64,000 nucleotides of DNA from Zeus faber (lineage: Eukaryota > Chordata > Actinopteri > Zeiformes > Zeidae): NCBI GenBank assembly GCA_960531495.1, contig OY482866.1, positions 1,674,001 to 1,738,000 on the forward strand, read 5' to 3'. The notes beneath the pieces were generated by a model. It saw nothing but the letters and a program-made list of their open reading frames with translations, made no database searches and was not told where the DNA came from. How positions within the stretch are numbered: the stretch's first letter is position 1; every line of letters starts with the position of its first letter. A program made the translations under genes and the position numbers. This document shows positions 40,730 through 52,176 of the stretch, in pieces.

Positions 40730-42077
40730 GAAAGAAAGATTGAAAGATTAAACAATTGAAAGAAAGATTGCAAGAAAGATTGAAAAAAGAAAGATTGAAA
40801 GAAAGAATGAAAGAAAGATGGAAAGAAAGATTGAAAGAAAGAAAGATTGAAAGAGATAAAAGAAAGATTGAAAGAAATAATGAAAGAAAGATTGAACGAT
40901 TGGAAGAAATTTTGAAAGATAGAAAAATTGAAAGTAAGAAAGATTGAAAGAAAGAATGAAAGAAAGATTGAAAGATTGAAAGAAAGAATGAAAGAAAGAT
41001 TGAAAGATTGAAATATTGAAAGAAAGAATGAAAAAAAGATTGAAAGACTGAAAGAAAGAATGAAAGAAAGATTGAAAGATTAAACAATTGAAAGAAAGTT
41101 TGCAAGAAAGTTTGAAAAAAGAAAGATTGAAAGAAAGAATGAAAGAAAGATTGAAAGATAGATGGATAGAAAGATTGAAAGAAAGAAAGATTGAAAGAAT
41201 AACAAAAGAAAGATTGAAAGATTGGAAGAAATATTGAAAGATAGAAAAATTGAAAGTAAGAAAGATTGAAAGAAAGAATTAAAGAAAGATTGAAAGATTG
41301 AAAGAAAGAATGAAAGAAAGATTGAAATATTGAAAGAAAGATTGAAATAAAGATTGAAAGTTTGAAAGAAAGATTGAAAGAAAGATTTAAAGAAAGAAAG
41401 ATTGAAAGAAATATTGAAAGAAAGATTGAAAGATTGAAAGAAAGATTGAAAGAAAGAATGAAAGAAAGATTGAAAGATTGAAATAAAGAATGAAAGAAAG
41501 ATTGAAAGATTGAAAGATTGAAATAAAGAATGAAAGTTTGAAAGAAAGATTTAAAAAAGGAAAGATTGAAAGTAAGAAAGATTGAAAGACATATTGAAAG
41601 AAAGATTGAAAGATTGAAAGAAAGATTGAAAGAAAGAATGAAAGAAAGATTGAAAGAAAGATTGTAAGACTGAAGGAAAGAATGAAAGAAAGATTGAAAT
41701 ATTGAAAGAAAGAATGAAAGAAAGATTGAAAGATTGAAATATTGAAAGAAAGAATGAAAAAAAGATTGAAAGACTGAAAGAAAGAATGAAAGAAAGATTG
41801 AAAGATTAAACAATTGAAAGAAAGTTTGCAAGAAAGTTTGAAAAAAGAAAGATTGTAAGAAAGAATGAAAGAAAGATTGAAAGATAGATGGATAGAAAGA
41901 TTGAAAGAAAGAAAGATTGAAAGAATAACAAAAGAAAGATTGAAAGATTGGAAGAAATATTGAAAGATAGAAAAATTGAAAGTAAGAAAGATTGAAAGAA
42001 AGAATTAAAGAAAGATTGAAAGATTGAAAGAAAGAATGAAAGAAAGATTGAAATATTGAAAGAAAGATTGAAAGATT
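40730..42077 (+). repeat. Nested tandem duplication III, first copy
   Basis: This 1,348-base unit is followed directly by a second copy. TAAACAATTG at 40,749 matches 42,097, the AGAGATAAAAG mark near 40,852 matches one near 42,200, and GATTGTAAG at 41,660 matches one near 43,008. No difference was noticed over the unit. The period is a multiple of four, so the word register continues unchanged across the junction. The corresponding regions at 49.8-51.1 kb and 53.0-54.3 kb carry only one copy, so the duplication arose after event IV. Confidence 0.9.
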
Positions 42078-43441
42078 GAAAGAAAGATTGAAAGATTAAA
42101 CAATTGAAAGAAAGATTGCAAGAAAGATTGAAAAAAGAAAGATTGAAAGAAAGAATGAAAGAAAGATGGAAAGAAAGATTGAAAGAAAGAAAGATTGAAA
42201 GAGATAAAAGAAAGATTGAAAGAAATAATGAAAGAAAGATTGAACGATTGGAAGAAATTTTGAAAGATAGAAAAATTGAAAGTAAGAAAGATTGAAAGAA
42301 AGAATGAAAGAAAGATTGAAAGATTGAAAGAAAGAATGAAAGAAAGATTGAAAGATTGAAATATTGAAAGAAAGAATGAAAAAAAGATTGAAAGACTGAA
42401 AGAAAGAATGAAAGAAAGATTGAAAGATTAAACAATTGAAAGAAAGTTTGCAAGAAAGTTTGAAAAAAGAAAGATTGAAAGAAAGAATGAAAGAAAGATT
42501 GAAAGATAGATGGATAGAAAGATTGAAAGAAAGAAAGATTGAAAGAATAACAAAAGAAAGATTGAAAGATTGGAAGAAATATTGAAAGATAGAAAAATTG
42601 AAAGTAAGAAAGATTGAAAGAAAGAATTAAAGAAAGATTGAAAGATTGAAAGAAAGAATGAAAGAAAGATTGAAATATTGAAAGAAAGATTGAAATAAAG
42701 ATTGAAAGTTTGAAAGAAAGATTGAAAGAAAGATTTAAAGAAAGAAAGATTGAAAGAAATATTGAAAGAAAGATTGAAAGATTGAAAGAAAGATTGAAAG
42801 AAAGAATGAAAGAAAGATTGAAAGATTGAAATAAAGAATGAAAGAAAGATTGAAAGATTGAAAGATTGAAATAAAGAATGAAAGTTTGAAAGAAAGATTT
42901 AAAAAAGGAAAGATTGAAAGTAAGAAAGATTGAAAGACATATTGAAAGAAAGATTGAAAGATTGAAAGAAAGATTGAAAGAAAGAATGAAAGAAAGATTG
43001 AAAGAAAGATTGTAAGACTGAAGGAAAGAATGAAAGAAAGATTGAAATATTGAAAGAAAGAATGAAAGAAAGATTGAAAGATTGAAATATTGAAAGAAAG
43101 AATGAAAAAAAGATTGAAAGACTGAAAGAAAGAATGAAAGAAAGATTGAAAGATTAAACAATTGAAAGAAAGTTTGCAAGAAAGTTTGAAAAAAGAAAGA
43201 TTGTAAGAAAGAATGAAAGAAAGATTGAAAGATAGATGGATAGAAAGATTGAAAGAAAGAAAGATTGAAAGAATAACAAAAGAAAGATTGAAAGATTGGA
43301 AGAAATATTGAAAGATAGAAAAATTGAAAGTAAGAAAGATTGAAAGAAAGAATTAAAGAAAGATTGAAAGATTGAAAGAAAGAATGAAAGAAAGATTGAA
43401 ATATTGAAAGAAAGATTGAAAGATTGAAAGAAAGATTGAAA
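42078..43441 (+). repeat. Nested tandem duplication III, second copy
   Basis: This is the direct repeat of the preceding 1,348 bases. Similarity ends near 43,441, where GAAAGAATG replaces the GATTAAAC found at 42,093. It is followed at 43,474-43,490 by the rare GTTTGACATTCAGAATG mark, which has relatives only at 51,177 and 54,384. Confidence 0.9.
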
Positions 43442-45120
43442 GAAAGAATGAAAGAAAGATTGAAAGATTGAAAGTTTGACATTCAGAATGAAAGAAAGAT
43501 TGAAAGATTGAAAGATTGAAATAAAGAATGAAAGTTTGAAAGAAAGATTGAAAGAAAGATTTAAAAAAGGAAAGATTGAAAGTAAGAAAGATTGAAAGAC
43601 ATATTGAAAGAAAGATTGAAAGATTGAAAGAAAGATTGAAAGAAAGAATGAAAGAAAGATTGAGAGAAAGATTGTAAGACTGAAGGAAAGAATGAAAGAA
43701 AGATTGAAAGAAAGAAAGATTGAAAGATTGAATGATTGAAAGATTGAATGATTGAAAGATTGAAAGAAAGATTGAAAGAAAGATTGAACGACTGAAAGAT
43801 TGAAAGAAATATTGAAAGTTTGAAAGAAAGATTGAAAGACTGAAAGATAGATTGAAAGATTGAAGATTGAAAGATTGAAAGAAAGATTGAAAGAAAGATT
43901 GAACGACTGAAAGAAAGATTGAAAGACTGAAAGAAATAATGAAAGAAAGATTGAAAGAAAGAATGAAAGAAATATTGAAAGAAAGATGGAAAGAAAGATT
44001 GAAAGAAAGAAAGATTGAAAGATATAACAAAAGAAAGATTGAAAGAAATAATGAAAGAAAGATTGAACGATTGGAAGAAATATTGAAAGATAGAAAAATT
44101 GAAAGATTGAAAGATTGAAAGAAAGAATGAAAGAAAGATTGAAAGATTGAAATATTGAAAGAAAGAATGAAAAAAAGATTGAAAGACTGAAAGAAAGAAT
44201 GAAGGAAAGATTGAAAGATTAAACAATTGAAAGAAAGTTTGCAAGAAAGTTTGAAAAAAGAAAGATTGAAAGAAAGATTGAAAGATAGATGGATAGAAAG
44301 ATTGAAAGAAAGAAAGATTGAAAGAATAACAAAAGAAAGATTGAAAGATTGGAAGAAATATTGAAAGATAGAAAAACTGAAAGTAAAAAAGATTGAAAGA
44401 AAGAATTAAAGAAAGAAAGATTGAAAGAAATAATGAAAGAAAGATTGAACGATTGGAAGAAATTTTGAAAGATAGAAAAATTTAAAGTAAGAAAGATTGA
44501 AAGAAAGAATGAAAGAAAGATTGAAAGATTGAAATATTGATAGAAAGAATGAAAAAAAGATTGAAAGATTGAAATATTGATAGAAAGAATGAAAAAAAGA
44601 TTGAAAGACTGAAAGAAAGAATGAAAGAAAGATTGAAAGATTAAACAATTGAAAGAAAGTTTGCAAGAAAGTTTGAAAAAAGAAAGATTGAAAGAAAGAA
44701 TGAAAGAAAGATTGAAAGATAGATGGATAGAAAGATTGAAAGAAAGAAAGATTGAAAGAATAACAAAAGAAAGATTGAAAGATTGGAAGAAATATTGAAA
44801 GATAGAAAAATTGAAAGTAAGAAAGATTGAAAGAAAGAATTAAAGAAAGATTGAAAGATTGAAAGAAAGAATGAAAGAAAGATTGAAATATTGAAAGAAA
44901 GATTGAAATAAAGATTGAAAGTTTGAAAGAAAGATTGAAAGAAAGATTTAAAGAAAGAAAGATTGAAAGAAATATTGAAAGAAAGATTGAAAGATTGAAA
45001 GAAAGATTGAAAGAAAGAATGAAAGAAAGATTGAAAGATTGAAAGATTGAAATAAAGAATGAAAGAAAGATTGAAAGATTGAAAGATTGAAATAAAGAAT
45101 GAAAGTTTGAAAGAAAGATT

Positions 45121-45614
45121 GAAAGAAAGATTGATAAAAAGAAAGATTGAAAGACTGAAGGAAAGACTGAAGGAAAGAATGAAAGAAAGATGGAAAGAAA
45201 GATTGACAGAAAGAAAGATTGAAAGAAATATTGAAAGAAAGATTGAAAGATTGAAAGAAAGAATGAAAGAAAGATTGAAAGATTGAAAGATTGAAAGAAA
45301 GAATGAAAGAAAGACTGAAAGATTGAAAGAAAAATTGAAAGAAAGATTGAAAGATTGAAAGATTGAAAGAACGATTGAAAGTTTGAAAGACAGATTGAAA
45401 GACTGAAAGAAAGATTGCAAGAAAGATTGAAAAAAAGAAAGATTTAAAGATAGAATAAAAGAAAGATTGAAAGAAAGATTGAAAAAAGAAAGAAAGATTG
45501 AAAGATTGAAAGAAATATTGAAAGACAGAAAGATTGAAAGAAACAATGAAAGAAAGATTGAAAGATTAAAAGAAAGAATGAAAGAAAGATTGAAAGAAAG
45601 ATTGAAAGAAAGAT
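45121..45614 (+). repeat. Extra 0.5 kb segment within the second copy of IV
   Basis: The sister copy reads straight from the word run at about 36,425 into the pure 12-mer run. Here an additional segment intervenes. It resembles 3,860-4,340 and 9,780-10,260, sharing GATTTAAAGATAGAATAAAAG near 45,440 and the AAACAATG mark near 45,540. It begins with an unusual GATTGATAAAAAG near 45,130. It may be a piece of a duplication-I-type unit inserted here, or ancestral material deleted from the sister. The two cannot be told apart from one window. Confidence 0.6.
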
Positions 45615-47156
45615 TGAAAGAAAGATTGAAAGAAAGATTGAAAGAAAGAAAGATTGAAAGAAAGAATGAAACAAAGATTGAAATAAAGAATGAAAGAAAG
45701 ATTGAAAGAAAGATAGAAAGAAAGATTGAAAAATTGAAAGAAAGATTGAAAAAAAGATTGAAAGACTGAAAGAAAGAATGAAAGAAAGATTGAAAGATTA
45801 AACAATTGAAAGAAAGTTTGCAAGAAAGATTGAAAAAAGAAAGATTGAAAGAAAGAATGAAAGAAAGATTGAAAGATAGATGGAAAGAAAGATTGAAAGA
45901 AAGAAAGATTGAAAGAATAACAAAAGAAAGATTGAAAGATTGGAAGAAATATTGAAAGATAGAAAAATTGAAAGAAAGAAAGATTGAAAGAAAGAATTAA
46001 AGAAAGATTGAAAGATTGAAAGAAAGAATGAAAGAAAGATTGAAATATTGAAAGAAAGAATGAAGGAAAGATTGAACGATTGAAATCAAGATTGAAAGTT
46101 TGAAAGAAAGATTGAAAGAAAGATTTAAAGAATGAAAGATTGAAAGAAACATTGAAAGAAAGATTGAAAGATTGAAAGAAAGATTGAAAGAAAGAATGAA
46201 AGAAAGATTGAACGATTGAAATATTGAAATAAAGAATGAAAGTTTGAAAGAAAGATTGAAAGAAAGATTTAAAGAAAGAAAGATTGAAAGTAAAAAAGAT
46301 TGAAAGAAATATTGAAAGAAAGATTGAAAGATTGAAAGAAGGAATGAATGAAAGATTGAAAGAAAGATTGATAGAAAGATTGAAAGAAAGATTGAAAGAC
46401 TGAAGGAAAGAATGAAAGAAAGATTGAAAGAAAGATTGAAAGAAAGAAAGATTGAAAGAAGGATTGAAAGATTGAATGATTGAAAGAAAGACTGAAAGAT
46501 AGATTGAAAGATTGAAGATTGAAAGATTCAAAGAAAGATTGAAAGAAATATTGAAAAAAGAAAGATTGAAAGAAAATTTGAAAGAAAGATTGAAAGAAGG
46601 AATGAAAGAAAGATTGAATGAAATATTGAAAGACAGAAAGATTGAAAGAAACAATGAAAGAAAGATTGAAAGATTAAAAGAAAGAATGAAAGAAAGATTG
46701 AAAAATTGAAATATTGAAAGAAAGAATGAAAGAAAGATTGAAAGATTAAAAGATTGAAATAAAGATTGAAAGTTTGAAAGAAAGATTGAAAGAAAGATTT
46801 AAAGAAAGAAAGATTGAAAGAAAGATTTAAAGAAAGAAAGATTGAAAGAAATATTGAAAGAAAGATTGAAAGATTGAAAGAAAGATTGAAAGAAAGAATG
46901 AAAGAAAGATTGAACGATTGAAATATTGAAATAAATAATGAAAGTTTGAAAGAAAGATTGAGAGAAAGATTTAAAGAAAGAAAGATTGAAAGTAAAAAAG
47001 ATTGAAAGAAATATTGAAAGAAAGTTTGAAAGATTGAAAGAAAGAATGAATGAAAGATTGAAAGAAAGATTGAAAGAAAGATTGAAAGATTGAAGGAAAG
47101 AATGAAAGAAAGATTGAAAGAAAAAATGAAAGAAAGATTGAAAGAAAGATTGAAAG

Positions 47157-47781
47157 AAAGAATGAAAGAATGAAAAAAAGATTTAAAGATTGAAAGAAGT
47201 ATTGAAAGAAAGAAAGATTGAAAGTAATACAAATTGAAAGAAAGACTGAAAGAAAGATTGAAAGTAAGAAAGATTGAAAGAAAGATTGAAAAGAAAGATT
47301 GATAGAAAGATTGAAAGATTGAAAGATTGAAAGAAAGATTGAAAAAAACAATAAAAGAAAGATTGAAAGATTGAAAGAAAGATTGAAATAAATAATGAAA
47401 GAAAGATTAAAGGAAGGAATGAAAGAATGAAAGACAGATTGAAAGATTGAAAGAAATATTGAAAGAAAGAAAGATTGAAAGTAAGAAAGATTGAAAGATT
47501 GAAAAAAAGAATAAAAGAAAGATTGAAAGATTGAAAAAAAGATTGAAAGAAATAATGAAAGAAAGATTGAAAGAAATAATGAAAGAAGGAATGAAAGAAT
47601 GAAAGAAAGATTGAAAGAAATATTGAAAGTAAGAAAGATTGAAAAAAAGAATGAAAGAAAGATTGAAAGAAAGATTGAAAAAAAGAAAGATTTAAAGAAA
47701 TATTGAAAGAAAAATTTAAACAAAGATTGAAAGACTGAAAGAAAGATTGAAAGAAAGAAAGATTGAAAGTCATATAAATTG
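47157..47781 (+). repeat. Divergent sub-block, second copy
   Basis: This is the partner of 38,041-38,718, brought by duplication IV. It shares AGTAATACAAATTG near 47,223, the GAAAAGAAAG five-base slip near 47,288 and TCATATAAATTG near 47,770. It is about 52 bases shorter, lacking a set of GAATGAAA words. A substitution changes AAATTGAAAG to GATTGAAAG near 47,320. Confidence 0.75.
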
Positions 47782-48969
47782 AAAGAAAGAATGAAAGAAA
47801 GATTGAACGATTGAAAGAAAGATTGAAAGAAAGAAAGATTGAAAGAAAGAATGAATGAAAGATTGAAAGATTGAAAGATTGAAAGAAAGAATGAAAGAAA
47901 GACTGAAAGATTGAAAGAAAAATTGAAAGAAAGATTGAAAGATTGAAAGATTGAAAGAAAGATTGAAAGTTTGAAAGACAGTTTGAAAGACTGAAAGAAA
48001 GATTGCAAGAAAGATTGAAAAAACAAAGATTTAAAGATAGAATAAAAGAAAGATTGAAAGAAAGATTGAAAAAAAAAGAAAGATTGAAAGAAATATTGAA
48101 AGACAGAAAGATTGAAAGAAAGAATGAAAGAAAGATTGAAAGATTAAAATAAAGAATGAAAGAAAGATTGAAAGAAAGATTGAAGAAAGATTGAACGATT
48201 GGAAGAAATATTGAAAGATAGAAAAATTGAAAGTACGAAAGATTGAAAGAAAGAATGAAAGAAAGATTGAAAGATAGATGGAAAGAAAGATTTAAAGAAA
48301 GAAAGATTGAAAGAATAACAAAAGAAAGATTGAAAGATTTGAAGAAATATTGAAAGATAGAAAAATTGAAAGAAAGAAAGATTGAAAGAAAGAATTAAAG
48401 AAAGATTGAAAGATTGAAAGAAAAAATGAAAGAAAGATTGAAAGATTGAATTATTGAAAGAAAGAATGAAAGAAAGATTGAAAGATTGAAAGATTGAAAT
48501 AAAGATTGAAAGTTTGAAAGAAAGATTGAAAGAAAGATTTAAAGAAAGAAAGATTGAAAGAAAGATTGAAAGAAAGATTGAAAGATTGAAAGAAAGATTG
48601 AAAGAAAGAATGAAAGAAAGATTGAACGATTGAAATATTGAAATAAAGAATGAAAGTTTGAAAGAAAGATTGAAAGAAAGATTTAAAGAAAGAAAGATTG
48701 AAAGTAAAAAAGATTGAAAGAAATATTGAAAGAAAGATTGAAAGATTGAAAGAAGGAATGAATGAAAGATTGAAAGAAAGATTGAAAGAAAGATTGAAAG
48801 ATTGAAGGTAAGAATGAAAGAAAGATTGAAAGAAAAATTGAAAGAAAGATTGAAAGAAAGATTGAAAGACTGAAGGAAAGAATGAAAGAAAGATGGAAAG
48901 AAAGATTGACAGAAAGAAAGATTGAAAGAAATATTGAAAGAAAGACTGAAAGATTGAAAGAAAGAATGA

Positions 48970-51900
48970 AAGAAAGATTGAAAGATTGAAAGATTGAAAG
49001 AAAGAATGAAAGAAAGACTGAAAGATTGAAAGAAAAATTGAAAGAAAGATTGAAAGATTGAAAGATTGAAAGAAAGATTGAAAGTTTGAAAGACAGATTG
49101 AAAGACTGAAAGAAAGATTGCAAGAAAGATTGAAAAAAAGAAAGATTTAAAGATAGAATAAAAGAAAGATTGAAAGAAAGATTGAAAAAAAAAGAAAGAT
49201 TGAAAGATTGAAAGAAATATTGAAAGACAGAAAGATTGAAAGAAACAATTAAAGAAAGATTGAAAGATTAAAATAAAGAATGAAAGAACGATTGAAAGAA
49301 AGATTGAAAGAAAGATTGAATGAAAGATTGAAAGAAAGAATGAAACAAAGATTGAAATAAAGAATGAAAGAAAGACTGAAAGAAAGAATGACGGACAGAA
49401 AGATTGAAAGAAAGAATGAAAGAAAGATGGAAAGATTAAACAATTGAAAGAACGATTGCAAGAAAGATTGAAAAAAGAAAGATTGAAAGAAAGACTCAAA
49501 AAAAGATTGAAAGAAAGAATGAAAGACTGAAGGAAAGAATGAAAGAAAGATTGAAAGATTAAAAGAAAGAATGAAAGAAAGATTGAAAAATTGAAAGATT
49601 GAAAGAAAGACTAAAAGAAAGAAAGAACGATTGAAAGAACGATTGAAAGAAAGATTGAAAGAAAGAATGAAAGAAAGAATGAAAGAATGATTGAAAGAAA
49701 CAATGAAAGAAAGATTGAAAGATTAAAAGAAAGAATGAAAGAAAGACTAAAAGAAAGAAAGAACGATTGAAAGAAAGATTGAAAGAAAGAATGAAAGAAT
49801 GAATGAAAGAAAGATTGAAAGATTAAACTATTGAAAGAAAGATTGCAAGAAAGATTGAAAAAAGAAAGATTGAAAGAAAGAATGAAAGAAAGATGGAAAG
49901 AAAGATTGAAAGAAAGAAAGATTGAAAGAGATAAAAGAAAGATTGAAAGAAATAATGAAAGAAAGATTGAACGATTGGAAGAAATTTTGAAAGATAGAAA
50001 AATTGAAAGTAAGAAAGATTGAAAGAAAGAATGAAAGAAAGATTGAAAGATTGAAAGAAAGAATGAAAGAAAGATTGAAAGATTGAAATATTGAAAGAAA
50101 GAATGAAAAAAAGGTTGAAAGACTGAAAGAAAGAATGAAAGAAAGATTGAAAGATTAAACAATTGAAAGAAAGTTTGCAAGAAAGTTTGAAAAAAGAAAG
50201 ATTGAAAGAAAGAATGAAAGAAAGATTGAAAGATAGATGGATAGAAAGATTGAAAGAAAGAAAGATTGAAAGAATAACAAAAGAAAGATTGAAAGATTGG
50301 AAGAAATATTGAAAGATAGAAAAATTGAAAGTAAGAAAGATTGAAAGAAAGAATTAAAGAAAGATTGAAAGATTGAAAGAAAGAATGAAAGAAAGATTGA
50401 AATATTGAAAGAAAGATTGAAATAAAGATTGAAAGTTTGAAAGAAAGATTGAAAGAAAGATTTAAAGAAAGAAAGATTGAAAGAAATATTGAAAGAAAGA
50501 TTGAAAGATTGAAAGAAAGAATGAAAGAAAGATTGAAAGATTGAAATAAAGAATGAAAGAAAGATTGAAAGATTGAAAGATTGAAATAAAGAATGAAAGT
50601 TTGAAAGAAAGATTTAAAAAAGGAAAGATTGAAAGTAAGAAAGATTGAAAGACATATTGAAAGAAAGATTGAAAGATTGAAAGAAAGATTGAAAGAAAGA
50701 ATGAAAGAAAGATTGAAAGAAAGATTGTAAGACTGAAGGAAAGAATGAAAGAAAGATTGAAATATTGAAAGAAAGAATGAAAGAAAGATTGAAAGATTGA
50801 AATATTGAAAGAAAGAATGAAAAAAAGATTGAAAGACTGAAAGAAAGAATGAAAGAAAGATTGAAAGTTTAAACAATTGAAAGAAAGTTTGCAAGAAAGT
50901 TTGAAAAAAGAAAGATTGTAAGAAAGAATGAAAGAAAGATTGAAAGATAGATGGATAGAAAGATTGAAAGAAAGAAAGATTGAAAGAATAACAAAAGAAA
51001 GATTGAAAGATTGGAAGAAATATTGAAAGATAGAAAAATTGAAAGTAAGAAAGATTGAAAGAAAGAATTAAAGAAAGATTGAAAGATTGAAAGAAAGAAT
51101 GAAAGAAAGATTGAAATATTGAAAGAAAGATTGAAAGATTGAAAGAAAGAATGAAAGAAAGATTGAAAGATTGAAAGTTTGACATTCAGAATGAAAGAAA
51201 GATTGAAAGATTGAAAGATTGAAATAAAGAATGAAAGTTTGAAAGAAAGATTGAAAGAAAGATTTAAAAAAGGAAAGATTGAAAGTAAGAAAGATTGAAA
51301 GACATATTGAAAGAAAGATTGAAAGATTGAAAGAAAGATTGAAAGAAAGAATGAAAGAAAGATTGAGAGAAAGATTGTAAGACTGAAGGAAAGAATGAAA
51401 GAAAGATTGAAAGAAAGAAAGATTGAAAGATTGAATGATTGAAAGATTGAATGATTGAAAGATTGAAAGAAAGATTGAAAGAAAGATTGAACGACTGAAA
51501 GATTGAAAGAAATATTGAAAGTTTGAAAGAAAGATTGAAAGACTGAAAGATAGATTGAAAGATTGAAGATTGAAAGATTGAAAGAAAGATTGAAAGAAAG
51601 ATTGAACGACTGAAAGAAAGATTGAAAGACTGAAAGAAATAATGAAAGAAAGATTGAAAGAAAGAATGAAAGAAATATTGAAAGAAAGATGGAAAGAAAG
51701 ATTGAAAGAAAGAAAGATTGAAAGATATAACAAAAGAAAGATTGAAAGAAATAATGAAAGAAAGATTGAACGATTGGAAGAAATATTGAAAGATAGAAAA
51801 ATTGAAAGATTGAAAGATTGAAAGAAAGAATGAAAGAAAGATTGAAAGATTGAAAGAAAGAATGAAAGAAAGATTGAAAGATTGAAATATTGAAAGAAAG

Positions 51901-52176
51901 AATGAAAGAAAGACTGAAAGATTGAAAGAAAGATTGAAAGAAAGATTGAAAGATTGAAATATTTAAAGAAAGATTGAAAGAAAGAATGAAATAACAATTG
52001 AAAGAAAGAATGAAAGAAAGAAAGAAAAATTGACAGATTGAAAGAAATATTGAAAAAAGAAAGATTGAAAGAAAGAATGAAAGAAAGATTGAAAGAAAGA
52101 TGGAAAGAAAGATTGAAAGAAAGAAAGATTGAAAGAAATAATAAAAGAAAGATTGAACGATTGGAAGAAAGAATGA
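48970..52176 (+). repeat. Large tandem duplication V, first copy
   Basis: The block repeats directly downstream at a constant offset of 3,207 bases over most of its length. Matched marks include the GACGGACAGAAAG near 49,390 and 52,597, AGAGATAAAAG near 49,927 and 53,134, and GTTTGACATTCAG at 51,177 and 54,384. A handful of substitutions were noticed, including AAAGGTTGAAAG near 50,113 and ATTAAACTATTG near 49,825, both standard in the sister. Similarity continues to about 52,222, where this copy reads into the second. Confidence 0.9.

Larger units (their letters stand above)
35402..44100 (+). repeat. Large tandem duplication IV, first copy
   Basis: The offset to the second copy is 8,699 at the left edge and 8,687 after a 12-base difference. 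It jumps to 9,181 at 36.5 kb because the second copy holds an extra piece of about 0.5 kb. It then runs 9,115 at 38.1 kb, 9,051 at 40.4 kb and 9,075 at 40.75 kb, and drops to 7,703 at 43.5 kb because this copy carries an extra 1,348-base internal duplication. Similarity ends near 44,151 (matching 51,854). The number of differences makes this event older than II, III and V. Confidence 0.8.
44101..51854 (+). repeat. Large tandem duplication IV, second copy
   Basis: This is the direct repeat of 35,402-44,100. It lacks the nested 1,348-base duplication, lacks about 52 bases near 47,750 that the sister has near 38,640-38,690, and has a 24-base gain near 49,490. An extra piece of about 0.5 kb sits at roughly 45,121-45,614. 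Its right part (from about 48,970) was duplicated again as event V, so the right edge of IV lies inside the first copy of V. Confidence 0.78.
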
